Assembly (NCBI GenBank): GCA_036403235.1
Contig: DASWRI010000076.1
Location: 101,594 to 165,593 of the forward strand
Source of the DNA: JBGTFE01 sp036403235
Lineage (GTDB): Bacteria > Acidobacteriota > Blastocatellia > Pyrinomonadales > Pyrinomonadaceae
DNA: 64,000 nucleotides
Direction of reading: 5' to 3'
Part shown: positions 25,246 to 33,481 of the stretch, in pieces
How positions within the stretch are numbered: the first letter of the stretch is position 1
Layout of the letters: each line of letters opens with the position of its first letter
Notes under the pieces: model-generated
What the model was told of the DNA's origin: nothing
Databases searched by the model: none
Seen by the model: the letters and a program-made list of their open reading frames with translations, nothing else
Made by a program: the position numbers and the translations under genes

Positions 25246-26190
25246 ATGAAAAATTTTCTGTTTTTAGGATTGTTTTTGCTCTGCTGCGCCGGCGTTTGCG
25301 CGCAAACGCCGAGCCCGTCGCCCGCGCCGACGCCTGTTAAACCGAGCCGCGCGGCGCAGCCCATCGACCAGCGAGGCATATCGAACCCGGGATTTGTGCC
25401 CGACGGCCTCGAGTTGCGGCAGATGATTTTGCAGATAAGCGTTCAGCCGCTCTATCGCAAGCCGACCAAACAGGAATTAAAACGGGTTGCGCCGGATTCC
25501 GGTCTTTTGCAGAAATTTGCCGATTTTCTCCGGCAGGAAAACACCGGATTGTTTAAGTTCGTCGCCGATTACGGCTGCGCCGAGAACCCGAAAATCATTA
25601 CGGCGACGGAAAATTGTTTGAAATTTACGATGCCCGGCGCGGGAAATTCCTATTCGTTCCGGACGAACAATTATCGCTTACGGCGTCTTGCCGATTTGAC
25701 GTTTACCGGCAAATTCTTTTATGTCTCGGGCGTTTTGACGCACGGAATTCTGGTCAATGTCGGCGACGTGCCGCTGGAAAATATCTCGCTGCAAACAATC
25801 GGAACAAAATATCTGAACGAGTTTCAGCCCGCCCCAGACCTCGAAAAAGCCATCGAGCTCGACAGGCAGCTCATCGACGGCGTCGAAAAAGACGGCTTTT
25901 TATACAGCCGCGCCTCGGCAGTGCTCGAAAATACGACCTACGTTCTGCGCTCGATTGCCTATAACGGCAAATCTTTCCGCGCCGTCAGAGGAATAACTTA
26001 CAACGAGCTCGATTTCGATAAGCGCAAGGACATAACGGTCGCCTTTCGCATTATTCGGCGCGACGGCGACGGCAGCGTGACGATTCTCTGGAAAGAATTA
26101 TCGAGAAAAGACTCGCCGAAAATCAAAAAGCGAGCAATCGAAGCGAACCGGCAAGACAAGGAAAATAAATTCGTGGCAAAAATGCGGTAA
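25246..26190 (+). CDS. Secreted protein of unknown function, paralogue B
   Basis: 314 residues with a signal peptide (MKNFLFLGLFLLCCAGVCAQ), a Pro-rich linker (TPSPSPAPTPVKPSRAAQP), then the same exported domain as the preceding gene: FLRQENTGLFKF, MPGAGNSYSFRTNNYRL, GILVNVGDVPLENI, GVEKDGFLYSRASAVL and TYVLRSIAYNGKSFRAV. Shared landmarks align over about 220 residues. The gene follows its paralogue after 48 bases, so the two form a tandem pair and probably one transcript. Confidence 0.78.
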   Translation: MKNFLFLGLFLLCCAGVCAQTPSPSPAPTPVKPSRAAQPIDQRGISNPGFVPDGLELRQMILQISVQPLYRKPTKQELKRVAPDSGLLQKFADFLRQENTGLFKFVADYGCAENPKIITATENCLKFTMPGAGNSYSFRTNNYRLRRLADLTFTGKFFYVSGVLTHGILVNVGDVPLENISLQTIGTKYLNEFQPAPDLEKAIELDRQLIDGVEKDGFLYSRASAVLENTTYVLRSIAYNGKSFRAVRGITYNELDFDKRKDITVAFRIIRRDGDGSVTILWKELSRKDSPKIKKRAIEANRQDKENKFVAKMR

Positions 26191-26205
26191 TATAAAATCT
26201 TAAAA

Positions 26206-26919
26206 ATGAATCCGGAAAACAAAATCGCCGTCGTAACCGGCGGGACAAAGGGAATCGGGCGGGCAATCGCGGAAAGTTTATTAAAGGCGGGCGCACGCGT
26301 TTTTATCTGCGCGCGAAGCAAGTCGGAAGTTAGAGGCGCGCTTGAAGATTTGAGCCGTCTCGGACAGGTCGAAGGCGAAATCTGCGACGTTCGGAGCGAA
26401 GAACAAGTGCGCCAGATGCTCGAAGAATGCGAGCGGGTTTTCGGCGGCGTCGATATTTTAATAAACAACGCCGGAATCGGCATCATCGGCAAAACCGTCG
26501 AAGAAATGTCGGGCGACGAGTTTCGGCAGACGCTCGAAACAAATCTTTTCGGCGTGTTTTACGCCTGCCATCACGCGATTCCGATGTTGAAAAAGCGCGG
26601 CGGCTACATTATCAATATTTCGTCGCTCGCCGGACAAAACGCGCATCCGCGAATGGCGGCCTACAACGCTTCAAAATTCGGTCTTAACGGCTTCTCGGAA
26701 GCGTTGATGCAGGAAGCGCGCGAGCATGATATAAAGGTGAGCTATATCTGTCCGGGCTCGGTCAACACGTATTTCGGCGGCGACACGCCGTCCGGCGAGC
26801 AGTCGTGGCAGCTACAGCCCGAAGATATCGCGCAGACGGTGATTGATTTGCTCAATATGAACGACCGCGCTTTGCCGAGCAAAATCGAGATTCGTCCGAG
26901 CAAGCCGCCGCAAAAGTAA
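26206..26919 (+). CDS. Short-chain dehydrogenase/reductase (SDR)
   Basis: 237-residue classical SDR. NAD(P)-binding TGGTKGIG near residues 11-18; NNAG near 87-90; catalytic Ser in NISSLAG near 140 and Tyr-Lys in YNASK near 154-158; then SYICPGSVNT. It resembles 3-oxoacyl-ACP reductase (FabG) and sorbitol/3-hydroxy dehydrogenases, which cannot be told apart by eye. It starts 15 bases after the secreted-protein gene, with no clear ribosome site, and ends three bases before the convergent cheA stop. Confidence 0.92.
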   Translation: MNPENKIAVVTGGTKGIGRAIAESLLKAGARVFICARSKSEVRGALEDLSRLGQVEGEICDVRSEEQVRQMLEECERVFGGVDILINNAGIGIIGKTVEEMSGDEFRQTLETNLFGVFYACHHAIPMLKKRGGYIINISSLAGQNAHPRMAAYNASKFGLNGFSEALMQEAREHDIKVSYICPGSVNTYFGGDTPSGEQSWQLQPEDIAQTVIDLLNMNDRALPSKIEIRPSKPPQK

Positions 26920-26922
26920 AAT

Positions 26923-29712
26923 CTATTTCGTCAGTTCCTTTATTATTTCCAGAAGCTTCGCGTCTTCGTAAGGCTTTATCAGATATTCGGAAACGCCCAA
27001 ATCGAAAGCCTTCTGGCGATGTTTTTCGCCCGCGCGCGAAGTTATCATAATCACCGGAACGCGGCGCAGCTTCTCGCTTTGCTTTAGAGAAGAAAGCAGT
27101 TCGTAGCCGTTCATTCGCGGCATCTCGACATCGGTTAAAATTATGTCGGGCGGTTCGACAAACGTTTGCAGAACTTCCAGCGCCTCCAGCCCGTCTTTGG
27201 CGATAAAACCCTGCCAGCCGGCATTTTTTATCAATTTCGAGTTGATATGACGCACGCTCGGGCTGTCGTCGACAATCAAAACGTTTAACGGCCCGGAGCG
27301 CGGAGCGCGGAGCGCGGAATCGGGATTTTGGCGGTCTTCGGTTTTTAATTCCTCATTCCGAACTCCGCGTTCCACATTCAAAAAACCTTCCGAAATCAGA
27401 TGAATCAAATCCAGAACCGGAACGACGCGCCCGTCGCCGAGAATGGCCGCGCCGAGGAATTCGGCTCGACCTCTGAGCGGCGCGCCGAGCGGCTTGATGA
27501 CGATTTCCTCGGCTTTGACGATTTCCTCGACCATCAGAGCGCACGGATTTTCCAGCGTTTCAAGCATTAAAACGGGGAATTGTTCGTCGGCCGGTTTTAC
27601 TGCGGGTGATAATCCGAGCAATTCGTTGAGCCGGAAAAACGAATAATTCACGGTTTCGATTTGCAGCCGGTTTTCGCGATTTGTTTGTTCGAGATTTTCC
27701 GCCTGTATTTCCGAGATTTGACGAACGAGCTTGAGCGGAAAGGCGAAAGTCTGCTCGCCGGTTTTGACCAGCAGCGCGCGCGTAACGGCCAGAGCAACCG
27801 GCAGGCGAACGGTAAAAATCGTTCCTTTATGCGGTTTCGAGTTGACGGAAATCGTGCCTTGCTGGCGCATGATGCTTGTTTTGACGATATTCATCCCGAC
27901 GCCGCGCCCGGCGACCTGGCTCAACTTGTCGGCGGTCGTCAGCCCGGGAAGAAACATCAGCGCAAACGCTTCGTCTTCGCTCATCTGGTCGGCTTCTTCG
28001 TGCATAACGAAATTATTCTGAACGGCTTTTTCTATCAAAGACGCGGCGGAAATTCCGCGCCCGTCGTCGGTAATCGTCAAATTTATGTGCGTGCCTTCGC
28101 TTTGTATGCGCAGGAGAATTTTTCCGATTTCTTCTTTTCCGAGCAAACGGCGCGTCTCCGGCGATTCGATGCCGTGCGCGACGGCGTTGCGCAAAAGGTG
28201 GAGTAGAGGCTCAACGAGCGAGTCGAGAATCTGCGTGTCGAATTCCAGATTTTCGCCTTCAATTGTAAGCTCGGCAAATTTCGTTTCTTCCTCGCAGGTG
28301 ACGCGAACCGTTCGCTGGAGACGCGCCGTAAGCGAGCCGAATTTTACCATTCTGAGGCGCAGAAGCTTATCCTGCATTTCTTCAATCGAGCGGCGCTGGC
28401 CGTCGAAAAGCAGCTCGAGATTTCCTTTCAGCGCGTCGAGCTCGCTGTTGATGGAAGAGGCGTCGGCGGCGGTTTCGACGAGCTCGCGCGTCGTCTGGTG
28501 AAATTCCGTATAACGGTCAAATTCGAGCGCGTCAAACGATTGCGGGGCGCGAAACGCGGAATGCGAATTTTCAAATCGCTGATTGCCGACGACCGACCGC
28601 TGACTGCCGGCTTCGAGCATATTCGCTTCAAAATCTATCTCGAGTTTTCCGGTCGCCTGCTGCAGTCGGTTGGTGCTGTTGCTGAGCTCTCTGATTTGCT
28701 GCTCGAATTCGGAAAGACGCTGCTCAAATATAGAGCGGCTGACGAGCAAGTCGCTCGCAATTTTTACGAGCTCGTCGAGTTTTTCGAGTGAAACGCGGAC
28801 GACCGAGCGATTGTTGGCGACGACCTCCTGCGCTTCTTTTGCTTCCGTCTGATTCGCCTGCGCTTTGGCTTCGGCGGCAAAAACCTTCGCTTTCGGCTCT
28901 CTGAGCGCGGCGAAAACTTCGTCGAAATTTTGATACAGCCGCTCGATTTTTTTCTCGAGCTGAACCGAAGTTTCGCCGCTCGCGAGCGTTTCAAAACAAT
29001 CGGTCGAGGTGAGCAAAAGCTCAAAAATATCCTCGCCCGCTTCGATTTCATTTTCGGCCAGGTAATCGAGCAAATCTTCGACGCGATGCGCCAGACCGGA
29101 AAGCTTTTTGAGCCCGATAATTCCCGCCGAGCCTTTCAAAGTGTGCGCGCTGCGGCGAACTTCGAGCAGCGCTTCGCGATTGTTCGGTTTGTTTTCGAGA
29201 ATTGCCAGATTTGAGTTGATGTTCTGCAAAAGGTCTTCGGCTTCGAGCGCGAAAACTTCGAGCATTTCCTCGTCAATCTCAAATTCTTCTTCCCATTCGT
29301 CCGTTTCATCGACGACCATTTCCGCCGGTTTATTGATTTGCAGATTTTCAAAGGATTCGTCGATAAAATCGGTCACGTCTTCAGGAAAAAAATCGACCTT
29401 AAAGCTGATTTTGGTCAGGAAAGCTTCGAGAACGGCGAGCTTGTCGAGCACGACGCGCGACTGCTCGTCGGAAAGCTGCGACTTGGCGGCGACAAGCGGC
29501 TGCAGCTCAATTTCCAAATCGAAGGCCGCTTTTTGTATTTCATTTAAATCGAACGCTGCAGCCGAATCCTTGATAATCTGCACCTGCCGGAGCGCGGCGT
29601 AAAGCTCGCCGTAAGAATTGCCTTCCTGCGAGCAGACCAGAATTCCGCCGCGAATCGTCGGCAGATAACTTTCGGCGTGACGGATAAATTCCTGTAAGAT
29701 TTGGGATTCCAT
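26923..29712 (-). CDS. Hybrid CheA histidine kinase with C-terminal receiver
   Basis: Central kinase of a Pil-Chp-like chemosensory pathway (ChpA type). From ATG at 29712 (MESQILQEFI) it has about 929 residues. In order: a first HPt-like helix bundle without the phospho-His (QVQIIKDSA), a genuine HPt (RSAHTLKGSAGIIGL), a dimerisation helix pair, an HATPase with LLRNAVAHGIE (N box), TDDGRGIS and GRGVGMNIVKT, a CheW-like domain, and a receiver (LIVDDSPSVR, phospho-Asp in IILTDVEMPRMNGYEL). Two loops are written by word repeats. The longer frame start (29787) would add a repeat-encoded leader. Confidence 0.93.
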   Translation of the reverse strand: MESQILQEFIRHAESYLPTIRGGILVCSQEGNSYGELYAALRQVQIIKDSAAAFDLNEIQKAAFDLEIELQPLVAAKSQLSDEQSRVVLDKLAVLEAFLTKISFKVDFFPEDVTDFIDESFENLQINKPAEMVVDETDEWEEEFEIDEEMLEVFALEAEDLLQNINSNLAILENKPNNREALLEVRRSAHTLKGSAGIIGLKKLSGLAHRVEDLLDYLAENEIEAGEDIFELLLTSTDCFETLASGETSVQLEKKIERLYQNFDEVFAALREPKAKVFAAEAKAQANQTEAKEAQEVVANNRSVVRVSLEKLDELVKIASDLLVSRSIFEQRLSEFEQQIRELSNSTNRLQQATGKLEIDFEANMLEAGSQRSVVGNQRFENSHSAFRAPQSFDALEFDRYTEFHQTTRELVETAADASSINSELDALKGNLELLFDGQRRSIEEMQDKLLRLRMVKFGSLTARLQRTVRVTCEEETKFAELTIEGENLEFDTQILDSLVEPLLHLLRNAVAHGIESPETRRLLGKEEIGKILLRIQSEGTHINLTITDDGRGISAASLIEKAVQNNFVMHEEADQMSEDEAFALMFLPGLTTADKLSQVAGRGVGMNIVKTSIMRQQGTISVNSKPHKGTIFTVRLPVALAVTRALLVKTGEQTFAFPLKLVRQISEIQAENLEQTNRENRLQIETVNYSFFRLNELLGLSPAVKPADEQFPVLMLETLENPCALMVEEIVKAEEIVIKPLGAPLRGRAEFLGAAILGDGRVVPVLDLIHLISEGFLNVERGVRNEELKTEDRQNPDSALRAPRSGPLNVLIVDDSPSVRHINSKLIKNAGWQGFIAKDGLEALEVLQTFVEPPDIILTDVEMPRMNGYELLSSLKQSEKLRRVPVIMITSRAGEKHRQKAFDLGVSEYLIKPYEDAKLLEIIKELTK
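27291..27379. repeat. Word repeats in the cheA gene, CheW-to-receiver linker
   Basis: Tandem GGAGCGC words are followed by CGGTCTTCGG and ATTCCGAACTCCGCGTTCC. They encode the linker (NVERGVRNEELKTEDRQNP...) that separates the CheW-like and receiver domains. Confidence 0.75.
28543..28613. repeat. Word repeats in the cheA gene, pre-kinase linker
   Basis: GCGCGAAACGCGGAATGCG and GACCGACCGCTGACTGCC words write an unstructured linker (SQRSVVGNQRFENSHSAF). Confidence 0.7.
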
Positions 29713-29713
29713 A

Positions 29714-29789
29714 GGCAGTGGTCGGCGGTCGATGGTCGGTGGCCGGTTTTTGTCTTTTCTGACAACTGACCGCTGACCACCGACCACTA
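29714..29789. repeat. Word palindrome between the MCP and cheA
   Basis: GGCAGTGGTCGGCGGTCGAT and GGTCGGTGGCC on the left, ACTGACCGCTGACCACCGACC on the right. It lies between the MCP stop (29787) and the cheA start (29712). Confidence 0.85.
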
Positions 29790-31310
29790 ATTTATATAAA
29801 TTCCATTTGTGTCATTGAGCGTTTTTCTTCGCGAATTTCTGTCTTCGGGAAGCTTGAAGGGCGCGACCGAACCGAGCAGTTCGTCCGAGAGAGAAACGAG
29901 CATTTTTACCGAATCGGCGGCGCGTTTCGAGCCGGTTTGAACGAGTTCGGTAACTTTCGAGATGTTGGCCATCGCTTTGGAAATGTCTTCGGAGCTGGTC
30001 GCCTGCTGCTGCGCCGATTCGGAAATCGACTGAATCAGCTCGGCCAGACGCGTCGAAACCTGTTCGATTTCGACCAGCGCCTGCCCGGCGCGGTCGGCTA
30101 GAGTCGAGCCGACGACGACTTCGTGAATCGTTTCTTCCATCGAGGCGACGACGTCTTTCGTTTCGCTCTGAATCGTCTGCGCGAGTCCGGCAATCTGTCT
30201 GGTCAGGCGGTTTGAGCGTTCGGCGAGTCGCTCGACTTCTTCGGCGACGACGGAAAATCCGCGTCCCGCCTCGCCGCCCGAAGCCGCCTGCAAACTCGCG
30301 TTGAGCGCGAGCAGGCTCGTACGGTCTGACAAGTCGTCGATAAGCTGTACAATCTGGCTGATTTCCTGCGAGCGCTCGCCGAGTTTTTTGATTCGTTTGG
30401 CGGTTTCCTGGACTTGTTTGCGAATCGAGTTCATCGCGTTGATATTGTCCTGCACGGCCTGCGTTCCGTAGCGCGCGTTGTTCAGCGAATCGCCCGCGAC
30501 TTGCGCCGAAAGCGAAGCGTTGCTCGAAACTTCCTGAATCTGCAAAGCCATGCTCGAAATCGCCGCCGTCGTGCGCGAAATCTGCGACGCCTGCGCTTCG
30601 CTTCCGCGAGCGAGCTGCTCGGTCGTGTCGTTGATGGCGTTGGCCGACGTTCCGACCTGAAAAGTTACGTCCTTGACCTGCCGAATCAGCGAGCGAAGTT
30701 CTTTGGTCATCGAATTAAACGCTTCGGCAATCGCTCCGGTCATATCCTTTGAAACTTCGGCCTGAACGGTCAAATCTCCGGCCGCGACTTCGGCGACTTC
30801 TTCCGAGAGCTTGATAATCGACTGCTGCAGCCGGTCGCGCTCGCCCTGCGTCTGAACAAGATGGCGAAGCTTGTCAATCATATTCTGAACCGACTGGCCG
30901 ATAACGTCGAAATCCGAGTGGATTTCGACGTTTTCCGATAAATCGCCGCTCGCGATTTTGTTCAGAACTGCGGTTTTTCTCTGCCTGTAATCGGAAATTT
31001 CCTTGAGCGCGGCGAGCAGCTCGCTGTCGCTGCCGGCCTCTTCGTCGAAGCTTTCGCCCTGAGCAAGCCGCGACGCGATTTCGATAGCCTGATTGCGCTC
31101 GGATTTGAGCTTCATCTCCGAAAAATTAAGCGCGGCGAGCGAAAAAACTCCCAGAACGGCTGAAAAAACGATGGTTAAGACGATGACGAAAAGATTTTCC
31201 GTCCAGCCGAAAAAGGCGGCGCAAATCATTCCCGCGCCGAGCAGCAGAAAAATCATCGCGAAAAACGAGGAGATTTTGATTATTAAATTCCAGATTAAAT
31301 TGTTTTGCAT
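29787..31310 (-). CDS. Methyl-accepting chemotaxis protein without periplasmic domain (2)
   Basis: 507 residues. Two membrane segments near the N-terminus (IIKISSFFAMIFLLLGAGM and FVIVLTIVFSAVLGVFSLAA) are joined by only about ten residues, so there is no outside ligand domain. The rest is cytoplasmic: HAMP-like helices and a long coiled-coil ending in the CheW/CheA-contacting tip (IDDLSDRTSLLALNASLQAA, then GGEAGRGFSVVAEEVERLAE). ATG at 31310 overlaps the stop of the preceding MCP as TGATG with GGAGAAGA before it, so the two are coupled in translation. Confidence 0.93.
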   Translation of the reverse strand: MQNNLIWNLIIKISSFFAMIFLLLGAGMICAAFFGWTENLFVIVLTIVFSAVLGVFSLAALNFSEMKLKSERNQAIEIASRLAQGESFDEEAGSDSELLAALKEISDYRQRKTAVLNKIASGDLSENVEIHSDFDVIGQSVQNMIDKLRHLVQTQGERDRLQQSIIKLSEEVAEVAAGDLTVQAEVSKDMTGAIAEAFNSMTKELRSLIRQVKDVTFQVGTSANAINDTTEQLARGSEAQASQISRTTAAISSMALQIQEVSSNASLSAQVAGDSLNNARYGTQAVQDNINAMNSIRKQVQETAKRIKKLGERSQEISQIVQLIDDLSDRTSLLALNASLQAASGGEAGRGFSVVAEEVERLAERSNRLTRQIAGLAQTIQSETKDVVASMEETIHEVVVGSTLADRAGQALVEIEQVSTRLAELIQSISESAQQQATSSEDISKAMANISKVTELVQTGSKRAADSVKMLVSLSDELLGSVAPFKLPEDRNSRRKTLNDTNGIYIN

Positions 31311-32860
31311 CAAATCTTCTCCTCAAACGCTTCAACCGCCGAACCCGGCGAAAATTCGCTGTAATTATTGACGGCGGAAAGCTTAAAATCGGCGACGGAC
31401 AAATCGAGATTTTTCATCGTTTTGGCGACACTGGCAACGCTCGCGTCGGATTCCTTCAGATTTTTTACGGCGGCTTCGGTTTCGGAAATCGACTCGACAA
31501 AAACTTGAAACGCCTTGTCGGTTTCTTCGCTTTTTTCCTGCGAATATGCGGCGAGCTTGATTTGCAAATTCAAAAACTGGCCGATATATTTTTCCAATTC
31601 GCTCAATGAATTGCTCGTTTCGATGGCAAATTTTGAAAGATTTGCGGCCTCGCCGACAGTCGACTGCAAAATCATCTCGGCCTGATTGATTTCGGCGGCG
31701 ATTGATTTGTTAAAGCCCGAAATCTGCTTGTTCATATTGTCGGCGCGCGCGGCGAGGCGCTCGATTTCTTCGACGATGACGCCGAGTCCGCGTCCGCTGT
31801 CGCGCGCGTCTTCGGCTTGAATCGAAGCGTTCAGCGCAATCATATTCGTGCGGTGCGCCAAATCGCGGACGGTTTTGGCGATTTTCCCGATTTCCTGCGA
31901 GCGGTCGCCGAGTTTTTGAATCTGTTTGATAGCTTCCTGAATTTGTTTGCGAAGCTGGCTGACCGAAGATAAATTCGCCTGCGCCGAGCGCGAGCCGTTT
32001 CTCGCCTTTTCGATTGAATGACCGGCCGATGAGGCTGAATTCGCCAAATCTTCCGAGATTTTCTGCACACTGTTCGGAATTTGTTTGAGCGCGAGCGCGG
32101 CCTGCGTCATTTCCTGAACGCGCGCTTCGTCCTGTAAAACGACGACGGAAATCGTTTTTTGAATTTCCGCGACCGAAAACTGCGAGCCGCGCGCTTCGCT
32201 TTTGACCTGCGCGATAATTTCGTTTAAGTGATGAAGCAGATATTTAAAGGTTTCGGCGATTTCTTTGGTCGGCGGCGAATCGGATTTGATTTCGATTGAA
32301 AGATTTCCCGTTCTGACGGCCGAGATTTCCACGTTTATCTGCGCAATCGCGGCTTCGAGCTTTTCCAGATTTTGCTGCGCGTGAATCGATTCGGACACTT
32401 TGGCGAGCAATTGCTGGAAAGAATTGGTCAGGCGGTCAGAGTTTTGCAGCGGCGTCAGCGCGATTGAGAAGTTTCCGTTGGCGACTTCGTCCATCAAGCT
32501 CACGACCCGTTGAATTTGCTGGCTGTTTCGATAAAGCGTTTGCAGAAGCTCGTCGGTTTCGGTCGAGCCGGAAGTTTTCGGCAGCGTCGTCGCGCCGCGT
32601 TCGAGACTTTTGGCCAGGAGCGTAACTTTTTCAATCGGGCTGATAACTTCGCCCGCGAGCCACCAGCCGAAAACCATGACGGCGAAAGAGACGAATAAAA
32701 ACGGGATAAAAATCGCGTAAAAAGGGTCGCTCGTCAAGGTCGAGACGATAATGTAGGAAATCAGCCCGAAGACGCAGATAAAAAAAGCGAGCCCGCTCGT
32801 GGCAAGCCAGATTTTTCCTTTCAGCGAATTTAGAAGAGAATTTGAAGAAGTTCGCGGCAT
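31310..32860 (-). CDS. Methyl-accepting chemotaxis protein without periplasmic domain (1)
   Basis: 516 residues, built like the next MCP: two membrane segments (about 17-38 and 45-68) in close succession, a HAMP-like region starting at SPIEKVTLLAKSLERG, then a long coiled-coil with tip LAHRTNMIALNASIQAEDAR followed by GRGLGVIVEEIERLA. The tip is slightly divergent (E-D in place of the usual A-A/R). It is separated from cheW by 17 bases. The lack of an outside domain suggests it reads membrane or pilus state or partner proteins rather than a soluble ligand. Confidence 0.93.
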   Translation of the reverse strand: MPRTSSNSLLNSLKGKIWLATSGLAFFICVFGLISYIIVSTLTSDPFYAIFIPFLFVSFAVMVFGWWLAGEVISPIEKVTLLAKSLERGATTLPKTSGSTETDELLQTLYRNSQQIQRVVSLMDEVANGNFSIALTPLQNSDRLTNSFQQLLAKVSESIHAQQNLEKLEAAIAQINVEISAVRTGNLSIEIKSDSPPTKEIAETFKYLLHHLNEIIAQVKSEARGSQFSVAEIQKTISVVVLQDEARVQEMTQAALALKQIPNSVQKISEDLANSASSAGHSIEKARNGSRSAQANLSSVSQLRKQIQEAIKQIQKLGDRSQEIGKIAKTVRDLAHRTNMIALNASIQAEDARDSGRGLGVIVEEIERLAARADNMNKQISGFNKSIAAEINQAEMILQSTVGEAANLSKFAIETSNSLSELEKYIGQFLNLQIKLAAYSQEKSEETDKAFQVFVESISETEAAVKNLKESDASVASVAKTMKNLDLSVADFKLSAVNNYSEFSPGSAVEAFEEKI

Positions 32861-32877
32861 ATTCTTTTTCCGGAAAT

Positions 32878-33408
32878 TTATTCGTTAAATTCAAGCGAGG
32901 AAACGAGTTCGTTGGTGTCAATAAGGTTTAGGACTTCGGCTTTGTGAAAGGATTTTCCGAAAATAAATGTTGAAGATTTTTCGACAAGATGAATTTTGTC
33001 TTTCGGCAGGTGGATGATTTCGCTCAATTTATCGGCCTTAAAAGCAATCGCGGCATTTGAGCTTCGCGCGCGCAGTAAGATTAATTTCGGTTTGGCGGCG
33101 GGGATTGAAGATTTTTTGTTCCAGAGTCGCGCTAAATCCACGACCGTAATTATCTCGCCGCGCAGATTTGCGATTCCGAGCAGCCATTCGGGCACGCGCG
33201 GCAAAGGCGTCACGACGGGCAGATTAACGACTTCCGCGACTTCGGCGGCGGAAACGGCGAAAAGCTCATCGTTTAGAAAAAAGACGATAAACTTTTCGCC
33301 AATCGCTTGGGGATTTTGTTTTTCAAAAAAAAGTGAGTCGGCGAGGTCGGTCGAAGCGGGCGCGGAAAAATCGATTTCCGCAACGTTTTCCTGAGGATTA
33401 ATATTCAT
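32878..33408 (-). CDS. CheW-type chemotaxis adaptor
   Basis: Adaptor linking MCPs to CheA. From ATG at 33408 it has about 176 residues with the CheW core: FIVFFLNDELFAVSAAEVAEV, then LPRVPEWLLGIANLRGEIIT (the diagnostic NLRG loop) and VDLARLW. The frame extends to 33435 but those nine codons (KPEIRNLF) come from the neighbouring palindrome. It lies between the regulator and MCP genes in one minus-strand operon. Confidence 0.94.
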   Translation of the reverse strand: MNINPQENVAEIDFSAPASTDLADSLFFEKQNPQAIGEKFIVFFLNDELFAVSAAEVAEVVNLPVVTPLPRVPEWLLGIANLRGEIITVVDLARLWNKKSSIPAAKPKLILLRARSSNAAIAFKADKLSEIIHLPKDKIHLVEKSSTFIFGKSFHKAEVLNLIDTNELVSSLEFNE

Positions 33409-33410
33409 AA

Positions 33411-33478
33411 AAAGGTTTCGGATTTCAGGTTTCAAGTTTCAGATTGTTTAACCTGAAACTTGAAACCTGAAACCTTTT
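33411..33478. repeat. Heptamer-word palindrome (TTTCAGG/AACCTGA)
   Basis: AAAGGTTTCGGATTTCAGG... at 33411-33442 faces CTGAAACTTGAAACCTGAAACC at 33453-33478. It sits between the regulator stop and the cheW start, inside the operon. Confidence 0.9.
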
Positions 33479-33481
33479 ATT

